A stretch of DNA of 64,000 bases. Origin: Prodigiosinella aquatilis. GTDB taxonomy: Bacteria > Pseudomonadota > Gammaproteobacteria > Enterobacterales > Enterobacteriaceae. The notes beneath the pieces are model-generated. The model was not told the DNA's origin. It searched no databases and saw only the letters and a list, made by a program, of their open reading frames with translations. The translations under genes and the position numbers were made by a program. This document shows positions 15,757-25,200 of the stretch, piece by piece. Each line of letters opens with the position of its first letter. The first letter of the stretch is position 1. The stretch lies in assembly GCA_030388725.1 (NCBI GenBank), contig CP128857.1, forward strand, positions 3,100,001 through 3,164,000, given 5' to 3'.

Positions 15757-16566
15757 TTAGTAACGTGTCGGAGGAACGCCAAACATCTGGCGAAAAGCGA
15801 AGGTAAAAGACGCAATGCCGGAGTAACCAAGATCCAGGGCCACCTGGGTAACACTGCGATTATTTTTCAGCATGATGACGGATTCCAATAACCTCATTTT
15901 CTTTTTCCACTCGCTGAATGAAATACCCGTTTCTTTTTTAAAACGACGCGAAAAAGTGCGTATCGACATACTGGTTTTCTCTGCCCACTCCTCAATGCTA
16001 TGAGCCATACCCGGATTGGCCTGTATTTCTCTACAGACATGCATAAATGTAGGGGAACGCGGCCAGGATAACGAAAACCCGGCATCCGGCAGTTGTAAAA
16101 GAAGATTAACCAATACCGTTACCAGCATGCCATCGTGCTGATCTTCATCATAAAGAACGGGAATGTTTTCCGTAGCGTAATGAATGAATTCCCTGACAAA
16201 ATGACTGATTATCACTACGTTACAGTAACTGTTGTTAATATTGATGAAATCAGGTTCAAGATATAAACACTCGAGTAGAACATCACTCATAGCCCATATA
16301 CGATGCGGCGTATTGGCGGGAATCCATATTCCATGGAATACCGGCACAATAAGCGTTTTGCCATCAATCTCCACTCGCATACTGCCTTCACGCGCATAGA
16401 GAAACTCAATAAACGCATGTTGATGTCGCACGATATATATCTTTTTTTTCAGCGGGTAGGTTCGAAAGTAGACCGGACGCGGCAAGTCACACACTTCTTC
16501 AGGGACAGAAACCGGTAAATACAACTCATATGGCTTCTTTGCCAGCCTGGCGTAATGATGCGGCAT
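15757..16566 (-). CDS. AraC/XylS-family transcriptional regulator
   Basis: Regulator of 269 residues. The N-terminal cupin-type sensor (residues about 30-130) contains HQHAFIEFLYAREGSMRVEI and FHGIWIPANTPHRI, as in the YdeO/NimR-like subgroup with an AraC_binding-type fold. The C-terminus has two helix-turn-helices: IEEWAEKTSMSIRTFSRRFK and VTQVALDLGYSGIASFTFAF. The second ends FRQMFGVPPTRY, the AraC signature end. The ATG at 16566 has GAGG 8 bases upstream and is preferred to a start 45 bases earlier. It is divergent from lutABC over about 410 bases and is the likely regulator of that operon, in place of a GntR-type LldR/LutR. Confidence 0.85.
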   Translation of the reverse strand: MPHHYARLAKKPYELYLPVSVPEEVCDLPRPVYFRTYPLKKKIYIVRHQHAFIEFLYAREGSMRVEIDGKTLIVPVFHGIWIPANTPHRIWAMSDVLLECLYLEPDFININNSYCNVVIISHFVREFIHYATENIPVLYDEDQHDGMLVTVLVNLLLQLPDAGFSLSWPRSPTFMHVCREIQANPGMAHSIEEWAEKTSMSIRTFSRRFKKETGISFSEWKKKMRLLESVIMLKNNRSVTQVALDLGYSGIASFTFAFRQMFGVPPTRY

Positions 16567-16978
16567 AAAGTTGTCCTCTAATCGATAGATAACGACATTA
16601 TATAATAACATAAGACATCAGATTTTGAGTGATAATCATGCTGAGTTCAGCGTCTTGTCGCAATGAGTAAACGGGATATCTGCCCTTAAATTCACATAGT
16701 GTTTTTAATAATGGTTATTGGGACGGCATCGTTTTTTTGAACTGTCCGTTTTGAACTATCCGATCTCAATTTACCAACCCATTAATTACATCTGGAGAGA
16801 TCAGACATTTCTATGTAATCGCTGACGTTATGATGACAGAAACAGATGAAGCATCTATGCATGCAAAATAACAATGCCGCAAAGCGTTAAAAACAGAATT
16901 CGGATGGCAATAGACAACCTGGACGAACGTCAATTCCAGCCAGGTATCTTAATCCGCTAGTGCAACAGGAGAATTGTC
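16567..16978. promoter_or_regulatory. Divergent AraC-lutA control region
   Basis: This 412-base region holds the promoters of the AraC-type gene and of lutABC. It contains a tandem direct repeat (16735-16762). No coding frame is supported. Confidence 0.5.
16735..16762 (+). repeat. Tandem 14-bp direct repeat, candidate AraC-type operator
   Basis: TTTTGAACTGTCCG is followed immediately by TTTTGAACTATCCG, one mismatch in 14. AraC-family proteins usually bind direct repeats, and this lies in the shared upstream region of the regulator and lutA. Confidence 0.45.
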
Positions 16979-17698
16979 GTGAACATTAATTTTTTCGTCA
17001 CCTGCATCGGTGATGCTCTCAAGTCACGTATGGCACGCGATTCCGTGCTACTGCTGGAACAGCTTGGCTGTACGGTCAACTTTCCGGAAAAACAGGGATG
17101 CTGCGGACAACCCTCCATCAACAGCGGCTACATCCAGGATTCTATTCCCGGAATGAAAAATCTTATTGCCGCGCTGGAAGAAAACAACGATCCGATTATT
17201 TCGCCAGCGGGTTCCTGTACCTACGCCATCAAAAGCTATTCCACCTATCTGACGGCTGAACCCGAGTGGGTGCGCCGCGCCGAAGCTGTCGCCAACCGTA
17301 TGCATGATCTCACGTCATTTATTGTCAATCATCTGGGAGTAACCGATGTGGGTGCCCGGTTACCCGGCAAAGCGGTCTATCATCCCTCCTGTAGCCTGTT
17401 CCGTAAAATGGGCGTTCGCGAAGAGCCGCTCACACTGCTTAGCCATATCAGAGACCTGGAACTGTTACCGTTTCAAGGCCAGGAAACCTGTTGCGGATTC
17501 GGTGGCACTTTTTCGGTCAAAATGGCGGAGATCTCCGGCGAAATGGTCAAAGAGAAGGTCAGCCATATGATGGCCGTTCAACCAGATTATCTGATTAGCG
17601 CCGACGTGAGTTGCCTGATTAATATTGGTGGGCGCATCCAGCGCGAAGGTCATCCCGTCAAAGTGATACACATCTCCGAAGCACTGATGAGTCGATAA
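16979..17698 (+). CDS. lutA: L-lactate utilisation protein LutA (cysteine-rich CCG protein)
   Basis: LutA/LldE subunit of the three-protein L-lactate oxidase complex that converts L-lactate to pyruvate; 239 residues. It has two CCG domains: GCCGQPSINSG near residue 41 and TCCGFGGTFSV near residue 170. These are the Cys-rich motifs shared with heterodisulfide reductase and GlpC that bind Fe-S clusters. The start is GTG at 16979 behind AGGAGAA. It is first in a tightly packed operon with lutB (9-base gap) and lutC (1-base overlap). No lactate permease gene is adjacent. Confidence 0.93.
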   Translation: MNINFFVTCIGDALKSRMARDSVLLLEQLGCTVNFPEKQGCCGQPSINSGYIQDSIPGMKNLIAALEENNDPIISPAGSCTYAIKSYSTYLTAEPEWVRRAEAVANRMHDLTSFIVNHLGVTDVGARLPGKAVYHPSCSLFRKMGVREEPLTLLSHIRDLELLPFQGQETCCGFGGTFSVKMAEISGEMVKEKVSHMMAVQPDYLISADVSCLINIGGRIQREGHPVKVIHISEALMSR

Positions 17699-17707
17699 GG
17701 AATTGAT

Positions 17708-19129
17708 ATGTATCTGAAAACCAGCGACGTAAAATTCAAGGATCGCATTCGTATCCAGATTGAAGACCCTATCATGCGCAAGGCAGTCGCCAACGCGCAG
17801 GAGCGTATCGGCACCAATCGACAGAAAATGGTGGATGAATTGGGTCATTGGGAAGCGTGGCGCGACTATGCCGGGCAAATCCGCGACCATGTGCTCAGTA
17901 ATCTGGATGCCTATCTCTACCAATTATCGGAACAGGTAACCGCCAACGGGGGCCATGTCTGTTTCGCAAAAACCAAAGAAGAGGCTACCCAGTACATCCT
18001 ACAGGTTGTTCAATCTAAAAATGCCAGCAAAGTGGTGAAATCCAAATCAATGGTTACCGAGGAGATCGGTATCAACCACGTATTAGAGGAAGCCGGCATC
18101 AACGTCATTGAAACCGACCTTGGCGAGTATATTTTACAGTTGGACCAGGATCCACCTTCCCATGTGGTAGTACCCGCCATCCATAAGGATCGTTATCAGA
18201 TTCGCCAGGTGTTGCATGAAAAACTCGGCTATGACGGTCCGGAAACGCCAGAGGCAATGACTCTGTTTATCCGCCAGAAGATTCGCCAGGATTTTCTCAG
18301 CGCCGAGGTCGGTATCACCGGCTGTAACTTTGCCGTGGCGGAAACCGGCTCGGTCTGCCTGGTCAGCAATGAGGGTAACGCCAGATTGTGCACCACCTTG
18401 CCCAAAACCCATATCGCGGTGATGGGCATGGAGCGTATTACACCAACGTTTGAAGAAGTGGACGTACTGATCACTCTGCTGGCACGCAGCGCGGTAGGTG
18501 CGCGCTTAACCGGCTATAACACCTGGCTGACCGGTCCACGCCAGGCGAACCACATTGATGGTCCGGAAGATTTTCACTTGGTGATTGTCGACAACGGTCG
18601 CTCACAGGTACTCGGTTCACCGTTTCGCGATATTTTGCGCTGTATTCGCTGCGGGGCCTGTATGAATACTTGCCCGGCCTACCGCCATATCGGCGGTCAT
18701 GGTTACGGTTCGATCTATCCCGGACCGATTGGTGCCGTGCTTTCTCCACTGTTAGGCGGCTATCAGGATTTCAAAGATCTGCCTTACGCCTGCTCATTGT
18801 GTACCGCCTGCGACTCGGTATGTCCGGTGCGGATTCCGCTCTCAAAACTGATCCTCAAACACCGGCGCATCATGGCGGAAAGTGGCATGACATCCAAGGC
18901 CGAGCAGCGAGCGACCAAAATGTTCACTTACGCCAATAGTCATCCGGCGCTGTGGAAAGTCGGTATGGTTGCTGGCGCACGTGCGGCAAGCTGGTTCATT
19001 AAAGGCGGTAAAGCGCCGATCGACATTGGTGCCATCGGAGAGTGGACCGAAGCACGGGATTTACCGGAAGCCGACGGTGAAAGCTTTCGCAGCTGGTTCA
19101 AAAAACATCAGGCGCAGGGGAATAAATAA
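17708..19129 (+). CDS. lutB: L-lactate utilisation iron-sulfur protein LutB
   Basis: LutB/LldF, 473 residues, the usual length. Residues about 70-300 form a LUD domain (KSKSMVTEEIGINHVLEEAG, then GCNFAVAETGSVCLVSNEGN). Two 4Fe-4S ferredoxin motifs follow: CIRCGACMNTCP at about 311-322 and CSLCTACDSVCP at about 361-372. The C-terminus (about 385-473) is the usual LutB tail. It transfers electrons within the lactate oxidation complex. It is coupled to lutC by a 1-base overlap (TAATG). Confidence 0.94.
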   Translation: MYLKTSDVKFKDRIRIQIEDPIMRKAVANAQERIGTNRQKMVDELGHWEAWRDYAGQIRDHVLSNLDAYLYQLSEQVTANGGHVCFAKTKEEATQYILQVVQSKNASKVVKSKSMVTEEIGINHVLEEAGINVIETDLGEYILQLDQDPPSHVVVPAIHKDRYQIRQVLHEKLGYDGPETPEAMTLFIRQKIRQDFLSAEVGITGCNFAVAETGSVCLVSNEGNARLCTTLPKTHIAVMGMERITPTFEEVDVLITLLARSAVGARLTGYNTWLTGPRQANHIDGPEDFHLVIVDNGRSQVLGSPFRDILRCIRCGACMNTCPAYRHIGGHGYGSIYPGPIGAVLSPLLGGYQDFKDLPYACSLCTACDSVCPVRIPLSKLILKHRRIMAESGMTSKAEQRATKMFTYANSHPALWKVGMVAGARAASWFIKGGKAPIDIGAIGEWTEARDLPEADGESFRSWFKKHQAQGNK

Positions 19130-19824
19130 TGGAAAACCGTGATGCATTTCTGGTCGGGATCGCTCAACAACTTGGGCGCGACGTTCGTCGTACACCAGAA
19201 CCGCTCCCAACGCTGATGAACAATTATGCCCGCACGCGGCTAACAGAACTGAGCATCCAACAGCGATATGAGGCGTTTATCGACATTGCTTCCAATGTCA
19301 TGCTAACGCACTGTGAACTGACGTCTGAAGCGGATGCCGCGCAGGCGGCGTTACAACTGTGTGACCGATATGGACATGCTCCGGTGATCGTAAGCGGTGA
19401 TTCCCGGCTGGTCGCTCTGGGCATTACCCCATGGCTACAGCGTGAATGTCAGGCGGAAGTCTGGTCATCAATCGACAGTAATGCGCCGATCCGCCAGGCC
19501 GAACAAGCCAAAATTGGTGTGGTCTACGCCGAGTACGGCCTGACTGAATCGGGTGGTGTAGTACTGTTCTCGACAGCGGAGCAAGGCTGTGCGCTCAGTT
19601 TACTACCCGAGTCCTCGATCTTTGTGCTGCGCAAGAGCACTATCCTGCCACGCGTCGCCCAATTGGCGCAGCGCCTGCATCAGATGACGCAGCAAGGCGA
19701 GCGTATGCCTTCTTGCATCAATCTCATCAGTGGGCCCAGCTCCACGGCAGATATTGAGCTGATCAAAGTGGTCGGGGTGCATGGTCCGGTCAATGCCGCT
19801 TATTTGATCATAGAGGATTGCTGA
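19129..19824 (+). CDS. lutC: L-lactate utilisation protein LutC
   Basis: LutC/LldG, 231 residues, a stand-alone LUD domain. The C-terminal half holds the conserved stretch YGLTESGGVVLFSTAEQG (near residue 130), then LLPESSIFVLRKSTILPRV and the phosphate-binding-like GPSSTADIELIKVVGVHGP. It completes the lutABC operon. A long stem-loop follows 51 bases downstream, consistent with the end of the transcript. Confidence 0.93.
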   Translation: MENRDAFLVGIAQQLGRDVRRTPEPLPTLMNNYARTRLTELSIQQRYEAFIDIASNVMLTHCELTSEADAAQAALQLCDRYGHAPVIVSGDSRLVALGITPWLQRECQAEVWSSIDSNAPIRQAEQAKIGVVYAEYGLTESGGVVLFSTAEQGCALSLLPESSIFVLRKSTILPRVAQLAQRLHQMTQQGERMPSCINLISGPSSTADIELIKVVGVHGPVNAAYLIIEDC

Positions 19825-20074
19825 TACGGGCGACGGCACACCGCGCACATGAAGGCGCTTTGCTCGTGCGGCCAGTGACTTAGGGTGATCGCCAAAACAG
19901 TGATCACCCTAAGTCAATACGTAACACTTCCATACAGTCTGTCGGTTGTGAAGATATAATGTGTGGTCTATATTCATATCTATAAAAGGTAATGGCGTAC
20001 TACCTTCCCCAACCGCTATAGAATATAGCTGATGACGCCTGGCTTACGTTTCCTTAATCAAGGAGGAGTATCGT
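19825..20074. other. Spacer between lutABC and usp-eno
   Basis: This holds the lutC stem-loop (19876-19916) and the upstream region of the small ORF and usp gene. A plausible start region with AAGGAGGAG precedes position 20075. Confidence 0.5.
19876..19916 (+). terminator. lutABC transcript end hairpin
   Basis: TGACTTAGGGTGATC (19876-19890) is perfectly complementary to 19902-19916, a 15-bp stem with an 11-base loop. It lies 51 bases after the lutC stop. No T run follows, so it may be a Rho-dependent end stabilised by the stem. Confidence 0.6.
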
Positions 20075-20347
20075 ATGTCAGGCTGTTTTCCTCGACATCT
20101 GTTTCTCTTCTGCACTATTTCAGGGGAGATTATGTGTTACATGACTGATTATAAAAATTCTGATACCGACATAATTAGCTGCGCCTGGTCAAGAGCCTGT
20201 GACATTCCATATTCCTCCGCTCATGGAGGTAAAACTTATCGGTCCCGATACTACCTGTCTGTCAGCGTCAATGAGCCGGGAAAAACCGTCTTCCGGGATT
20301 CACTCAATAACGTCAGCAACAAGAGAGACTGCCATGAATATCTATAA
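20075..20347 (+). CDS. Possible 90-residue leader ORF before usp
   Basis: The frame begins with ATG behind a very strong AAGGAGGAG site at 6-base spacing, better than that of the following usp gene. It ends 14 bases inside usp in another frame, the usual layout for translational coupling. The peptide (MSGCFPRHLFLFCTISGEIM at its start) has no recognisable domain, and its composition is not clearly protein-like. A short product ending at an internal site, or a purely regulatory role, is also possible. Confidence 0.35.
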   Translation: MSGCFPRHLFLFCTISGEIMCYMTDYKNSDTDIISCAWSRACDIPYSSAHGGKTYRSRYYLSVSVNEPGKTVFRDSLNNVSNKRDCHEYL

Positions 20348-20759
20348 ACACGCATTGGTTTTAATCCATGATGAGAAAGACGGCGCCGTTTTATTAAGGC
20401 ACACGGCAAAGATTTCAGATAATGGCAATATGAAAATCACACTTGGACATATTAGTTTCAATTACCTTGCCATGAATTATATTTCTGACTCTCGTACGGA
20501 GGGTGTGCAATCAAGAGAAGTAATAGAAGCCAAGTCAATGTTTAGTAAAGTCGTTACGGCTGTTCCTGAAAATGTCGATACGGTCGTACTCGTCACATTA
20601 CGCAGATTCGATGATGTTGAAAAACTTATCCATGAAAAAAATATAGATCTTGTCATCGCGGGTCATACTAATCGATTTTTGGGAATTATCAGTTCCCGTT
20701 CCCTTGAATTTATCAATCACCTCGACGTTGATGTGCTTATAAAACATATTAATGCTTAA
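20334..20759 (+). CDS. Universal stress protein (UspA family)
   Basis: Single-domain Usp of 141 residues: MNIYKHALVLIHDEKDGAVL at the start, then LTLGHIS-type strand, DTVVLVTLRRFDDVEKLIHE and KNIDLVIAGHTNRFLGIISS near the C-terminus. The last matches the VIGxH segment, but the nucleotide-binding G-x2-G-x9-G(S/T) motif is altered to GHTNRFLGIISSRS. It therefore resembles UspA/UspC rather than ATP-binding forms. The ATG at 20334 follows AGAGAG; the longer upstream extension is non-homologous. It lies 12 bases before an enolase gene, with which it forms an operon. Confidence 0.78.
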   Translation: MNIYKHALVLIHDEKDGAVLLRHTAKISDNGNMKITLGHISFNYLAMNYISDSRTEGVQSREVIEAKSMFSKVVTAVPENVDTVVLVTLRRFDDVEKLIHEKNIDLVIAGHTNRFLGIISSRSLEFINHLDVDVLIKHINA

Positions 20760-20771
20760 TTAGGAGTCATT

Positions 20772-22058
20772 ATGAGCTTCAAAATTGAAAAAATCCTGGC
20801 CAGAGAGATTCTGGATTCCCGAGGCAACCCGACCGTTGAAGTAGAGGTATATACTCCCTGTGGCGCTTTTGCCAGAGCATCCGTACCCTCAGGCGCGAGC
20901 ACTGGTGAGAGAGAAGCTATAGAGAGACGTGATGGAGACAAAAACCGGTTTGGCGGGAAAGGCGTCAAGAATGCGGTAAACAGCATCACCCATGAAATAA
21001 GCGATATGCTTATTGGTCAGGACATACGGGATCAAAAAGCAATTGATAATAAAATGATTGCGCTCGATGGCACAGAAAATAAAAGCAAACTGGGCGCCAA
21101 TGCCATTCTGGGCGTTTCGCTGGCCGTGGCTCGTTTAACGGCGTCAGTCTATAACATGCCACTTTACCGTTATATCGGGGGAATGAGCGCCAATTTATTA
21201 CCTGTACCCTGCATGAATATCATCAATGGCGGCGTTCACGCCCGGGGTCAGGGCGCAGATTTCCAGGAGTATATGATTGCGCCAGTAGGCGCACCTACTT
21301 TCCGTGAAGCCATGCGCTGGGGTAGCGAAGTTTATCAAACCTTAAGACAAATTCTCATCAGTAAAGGGTTGAGTGCCGGTGTCGGCGATGAAGGCGGGTT
21401 TGCACCTATCGTTTCATCCAATCGACAGCCGCTGGAACTGATTGTCCAGGCAATCGAGCAAGCCGGATATCGTCCTGGGGATGATATCGGAATATGTATG
21501 GACCCGGCATCAAGCGAATTCTGTAAAGAGGGTAAATATCATCTCCGTACCGAAAATGTCGCCTTAACATCCCAGGAAATGACAGATTATTATCAGGGGT
21601 TGATTAAAAACTTCCCCATCATTCTGCTTGAAGATGGCCTTGCAGAAGATGATTGGGACGGGTGGAAATACCTTAATGACACCATTGGGCACCAGGTGGA
21701 ATTGGTCGGCGATGACCTGTTTGTTACCAACGTAAAATACATACAGCGTGGGATAGATGAACAGTTAGCCAATGCAGCATTGATAAAACTGAACCAGATT
21801 GGCTCATTGAGTGAAACCATCGATGCGGTTCACCTGTGCCATCAACATGGTTGGGGGACATTTATATCGCACCGTAGTGGCGAAACCGTGGATTCCTTTA
21901 TTGCCGATATGACGGTCGGTTTGATGGCTGGTCATCTTAAAACCGGGGCACCATGTCGTGGTGAACGTATAGAAAAATACAATCAGTTAATGCGAATTGA
22001 AGAGGAACTTGGCAGTGCGGCAGTCTATGCAGGTAAATCAGCCTTCGTAACATACTAA
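20772..22058 (+). CDS. Enolase, probable second (divergent) copy
   Basis: 2-Phosphoglycerate dehydratase of 428 residues, near the usual 430. Catalytic residues can be read: the S-loop PSGASTGEREA, His in NGGVHARGQGADFQEYM (Glu near 164), Glu in GDEGGFAP (near 205), metal ligands in CMDPASSEF, LLEDGLAE and VGDDLFVTN, and Lys in IKLNQIGS (near 338). The catalytic loop after His is one residue longer than in E. coli (HADNNVDIQEF) and quite different. The late motif GAPCRGERIEKYNQ differs from the usual GS-SRSDR-KYNQ. The normal enterobacterial eno sits beside pyrG; this one is paired with usp, so I infer a paralogue used under particular conditions. It could also have a changed substrate. Confidence 0.85.
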   Translation: MSFKIEKILAREILDSRGNPTVEVEVYTPCGAFARASVPSGASTGEREAIERRDGDKNRFGGKGVKNAVNSITHEISDMLIGQDIRDQKAIDNKMIALDGTENKSKLGANAILGVSLAVARLTASVYNMPLYRYIGGMSANLLPVPCMNIINGGVHARGQGADFQEYMIAPVGAPTFREAMRWGSEVYQTLRQILISKGLSAGVGDEGGFAPIVSSNRQPLELIVQAIEQAGYRPGDDIGICMDPASSEFCKEGKYHLRTENVALTSQEMTDYYQGLIKNFPIILLEDGLAEDDWDGWKYLNDTIGHQVELVGDDLFVTNVKYIQRGIDEQLANAALIKLNQIGSLSETIDAVHLCHQHGWGTFISHRSGETVDSFIADMTVGLMAGHLKTGAPCRGERIEKYNQLMRIEEELGSAAVYAGKSAFVTY

Positions 22059-22072
22059 AACCAATGTTTATC

Positions 22073-22163
22073 GGCAGAAGGAACGAACAATAATAGCGTC
22101 CACTGAGCATCGTCCGCTATGGACATGTTACATGGACGCTTAATTACTCGCCAACCTTCTGCC
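22073..22163 (+). terminator. Nested stem structure after the enolase gene
   Basis: The outer arms GGCAGAAGG (22073-22081) and CCTTCTGCC (22155-22163) enclose the inner arms AGCGTCCA (22095-22102) and TGGACGCT (22133-22140), which enclose GTCC-GGAC. It lies between the convergent enolase and glucan synthase genes and probably ends one or both transcripts. Confidence 0.5.
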
Positions 22164-22217
22164 AATAATGAATAAAACGCTTAAACCACTTTCCTATTGT
22201 TCAAATCCCGATCCCGC

Positions 22218-25200
22218 TCACAGCGTGAGTAGTATCTGATGCGCCCCTGACACCACAGTAACCTGTACCGATCCTTCCTCAGCCTCAAATGGGATAGTCA
22301 CATCATCCAGTGTTGCCTGCGCAATCCCCCGGCACCGGTGCGAATCATTCACCACGCGAATAGCATAGTGAGCGTCCCCCAGCGTGACAGCTGCTTCAAA
22401 ACCCGGCCAGTGTGATGGAATACAAGGGCAAATAATCAACCGATCACCTTCACGATGAATGCCAAGAATGCCCTCGATACCCGCCCGGTACATCCACCCT
22501 GCCGAGCCGGTGTACCAGGTCCAGCCACCACGTCCGGTGTGAGGGGCAACGGAATAAACATCAGCAGCGATGACATAAGGTTCAACCCGGTATCGGGAAA
22601 CCTGTTCCGGCGTTGAAGCGTGGTTGATTGGGTTAAGCAATGCAAACAGTTCTGCGGCTTTATTGCCTTCCCCCAGCTGGGCAAAAGCCAGCACCGCCCA
22701 CAGCGCGGCATGGGTGTATTGCCCGCCATTTTCGCGAAGACCGGGTGGGTAGCCTTTGATGTAACCAGGATCATGCATAGTGTGATCAAACGGTGGCGTG
22801 AACAGCAAAGCAAGTCCCTCTTTTCGCCGAATCAGGTAGTCCTCCATCGAGGCCATAGCCAACGCCGCGCGCTCAGGGATGGCGGCACCGGAAAGTACCG
22901 CCCATGACTGCACGATCGAATCAATGACACACTCATCATTGCTATGACTGCCAAGCCAGGTGCCATCATCAAACGTTGCCCGGCGATACCAGGCACCGTC
23001 CCATGCTGTGCGCTCAATAGCCTGCCGCACCGACTCGGCATGCTCACGCCAGCGTGAGACGCGCTCCGCTTCCGAAGCATCGGCCAGTGGGGCAAAGATT
23101 TCTATTGTGCGGATGAGCAACCATCCCAGCCAGACACTTTCGCCTTTCCCGCCTTCCCCGACACGATTCATGCCATCGTTCCAATCCCCGCTCCCCATCA
23201 GCGGTAAACCATGAGTTCCGGTCAATGACAGGCACTGATCCAACCCTCGAGCACAGTGCTCAAACAGAGACGCTGACTCAGCGCACGGCATGGGCTGGAA
23301 GAAGATATCATGCTCATCCGGGGCAACCGGTGGCCCATCCAGAAAGCAGATGGACTCGGCCAGAACACTGTAATCCTGACTAACCTGCACATACGTTGCG
23401 GTGGCAAAAGCCAGCCAGACACGGTCATCAGAAATATGGGTTCTTACCCCGGCACCACTATGTGGCAGCCACCAATGCTGAAAATCACCTTCGACAAACT
23501 GTCGTCCAGCCGCCCGCAACAGGTGTTGCCGCGTCTCCTGAGGAGAGGAGAAGGTCAATGCCATGCCATCCTGTAACTGATCGCGGAAACCATATGCACC
23601 ACTGGCCTGATAAAATCCACAACGGGCCTGAATACGGCATGACAACGTCTGATAGAGCAACCAGCCATTGAGCATAATGTCCATTGCTCTGTCTGGTGTT
23701 TTAACCTGTATCGCACCGGTTATGGCTTCCCAATGCGCTTCAACCTCACTCAGTACCTGATCCAGATCGATTTTCCGATATTTTTCAATCAGGTCTCTGA
23801 CCTGTTCAACTGAGGTCCCTTGGCCGATACACCAGACTATCTCGGTCTGCTCTCCAGGAGCCAGATGGATCTGTGTCTGCAACACACTACAGGGGTCGAC
23901 TCCGGCCGCTACATTCCCTGATAACTGGCGGTTTTCTATCAGTGCCGCTGGCAACCTCATTTGTCCATTACGACCGATAAATTCGGTTCTGTCGGCGGTC
24001 AATGATGACTGTTGACCCGCTAAATCAGCAAAACCGATGCGTCCTGGGAAACTGCCAGACCAGAGATTATTCACCAGCATCGCGCCCGTCTGTGTATCTA
24101 CATGGCTGAGTAGATAAGGCGCGCTGGCGCTACGTAAACCACCCAGCACCCATTCGGCATAGGCAGTAATAGTCAAATAGCGCACTTGCGTTGAGGTGTT
24201 ATGTACTTTCAGGCGAGATATTTTTATCGGATCAACCAGTGGGACATACTGTAATAACTCCAGCTCAATGCCATTGGCATTATGAGCAAACTTGCTATAA
24301 CCCAGCCCGTGCCGGGCGACGTAGCACCCACCATCATTAATCGGCCATGCTGTTGGCGTCCATAGTACACCGCTGACATCATCATGTACGTACAGCGCTT
24401 CTCCACCAGGATCAGACACCGCATCATTACCCCAGGGCGTCAGCTGATTTTCACGGCTGTTTTCCGCCCAGGTGTAACCACTACCCACTTCCGACACCTG
24501 AAAACCAAACGTTGGGTTGGCAATAATATTCACCCACGGCGCAGGGGTTGTAAGCTCAGCCTCGAGGACCGTGACATATTCACGCCCCTGTCGGGCAAAC
24601 CCGCCAATACCGTTAAAAAACTCGAGTTCCTCCGTCAACGGCATCTTGTCCGGCACACTCGGCTTTAACATGCGTGGCAGACGACGCCGAGGAGGTGCAT
24701 ACGGGATTAAGTCAAGTTGATGGGAAATTGCCCCTCGACGGGCAATCAACGATATTCTCGCTACCGATAACAGCAAGGCCCTCGACTCTTGCGACATTAA
24801 GTCAGCACGCAGGGCAAATACGGATCCCCGGGTCTGTGCCCCTCCCAAACGCGGTCTGGACTGGCTACTGTGAATCGCTGTTTCGATAGCCATCTGTAGA
24901 TCCTGTATATAAGACGATGCGCGCTCATTAACGATGACCAGATCCACATTCAGCAACTTCATACGCCAATATTCATGCGCCCTCAGCAGTTGATGAACCT
25001 GGGCAATATCATCAATATCATCAATGCGTAACAACACAATGGGCAAATCACCCGAAATCGACATCGGCCAAAGACCCGACTGTGCTCCCGCACCACGGAC
25101 TATCGATTCAACCGGGGCCCGAAAACGCGGATCGGCATAGAGTACCGGGGCCGCCAAACGTTGAAAATCCGCCGCTTCTTCCGCCTTAACACCAAGATGA

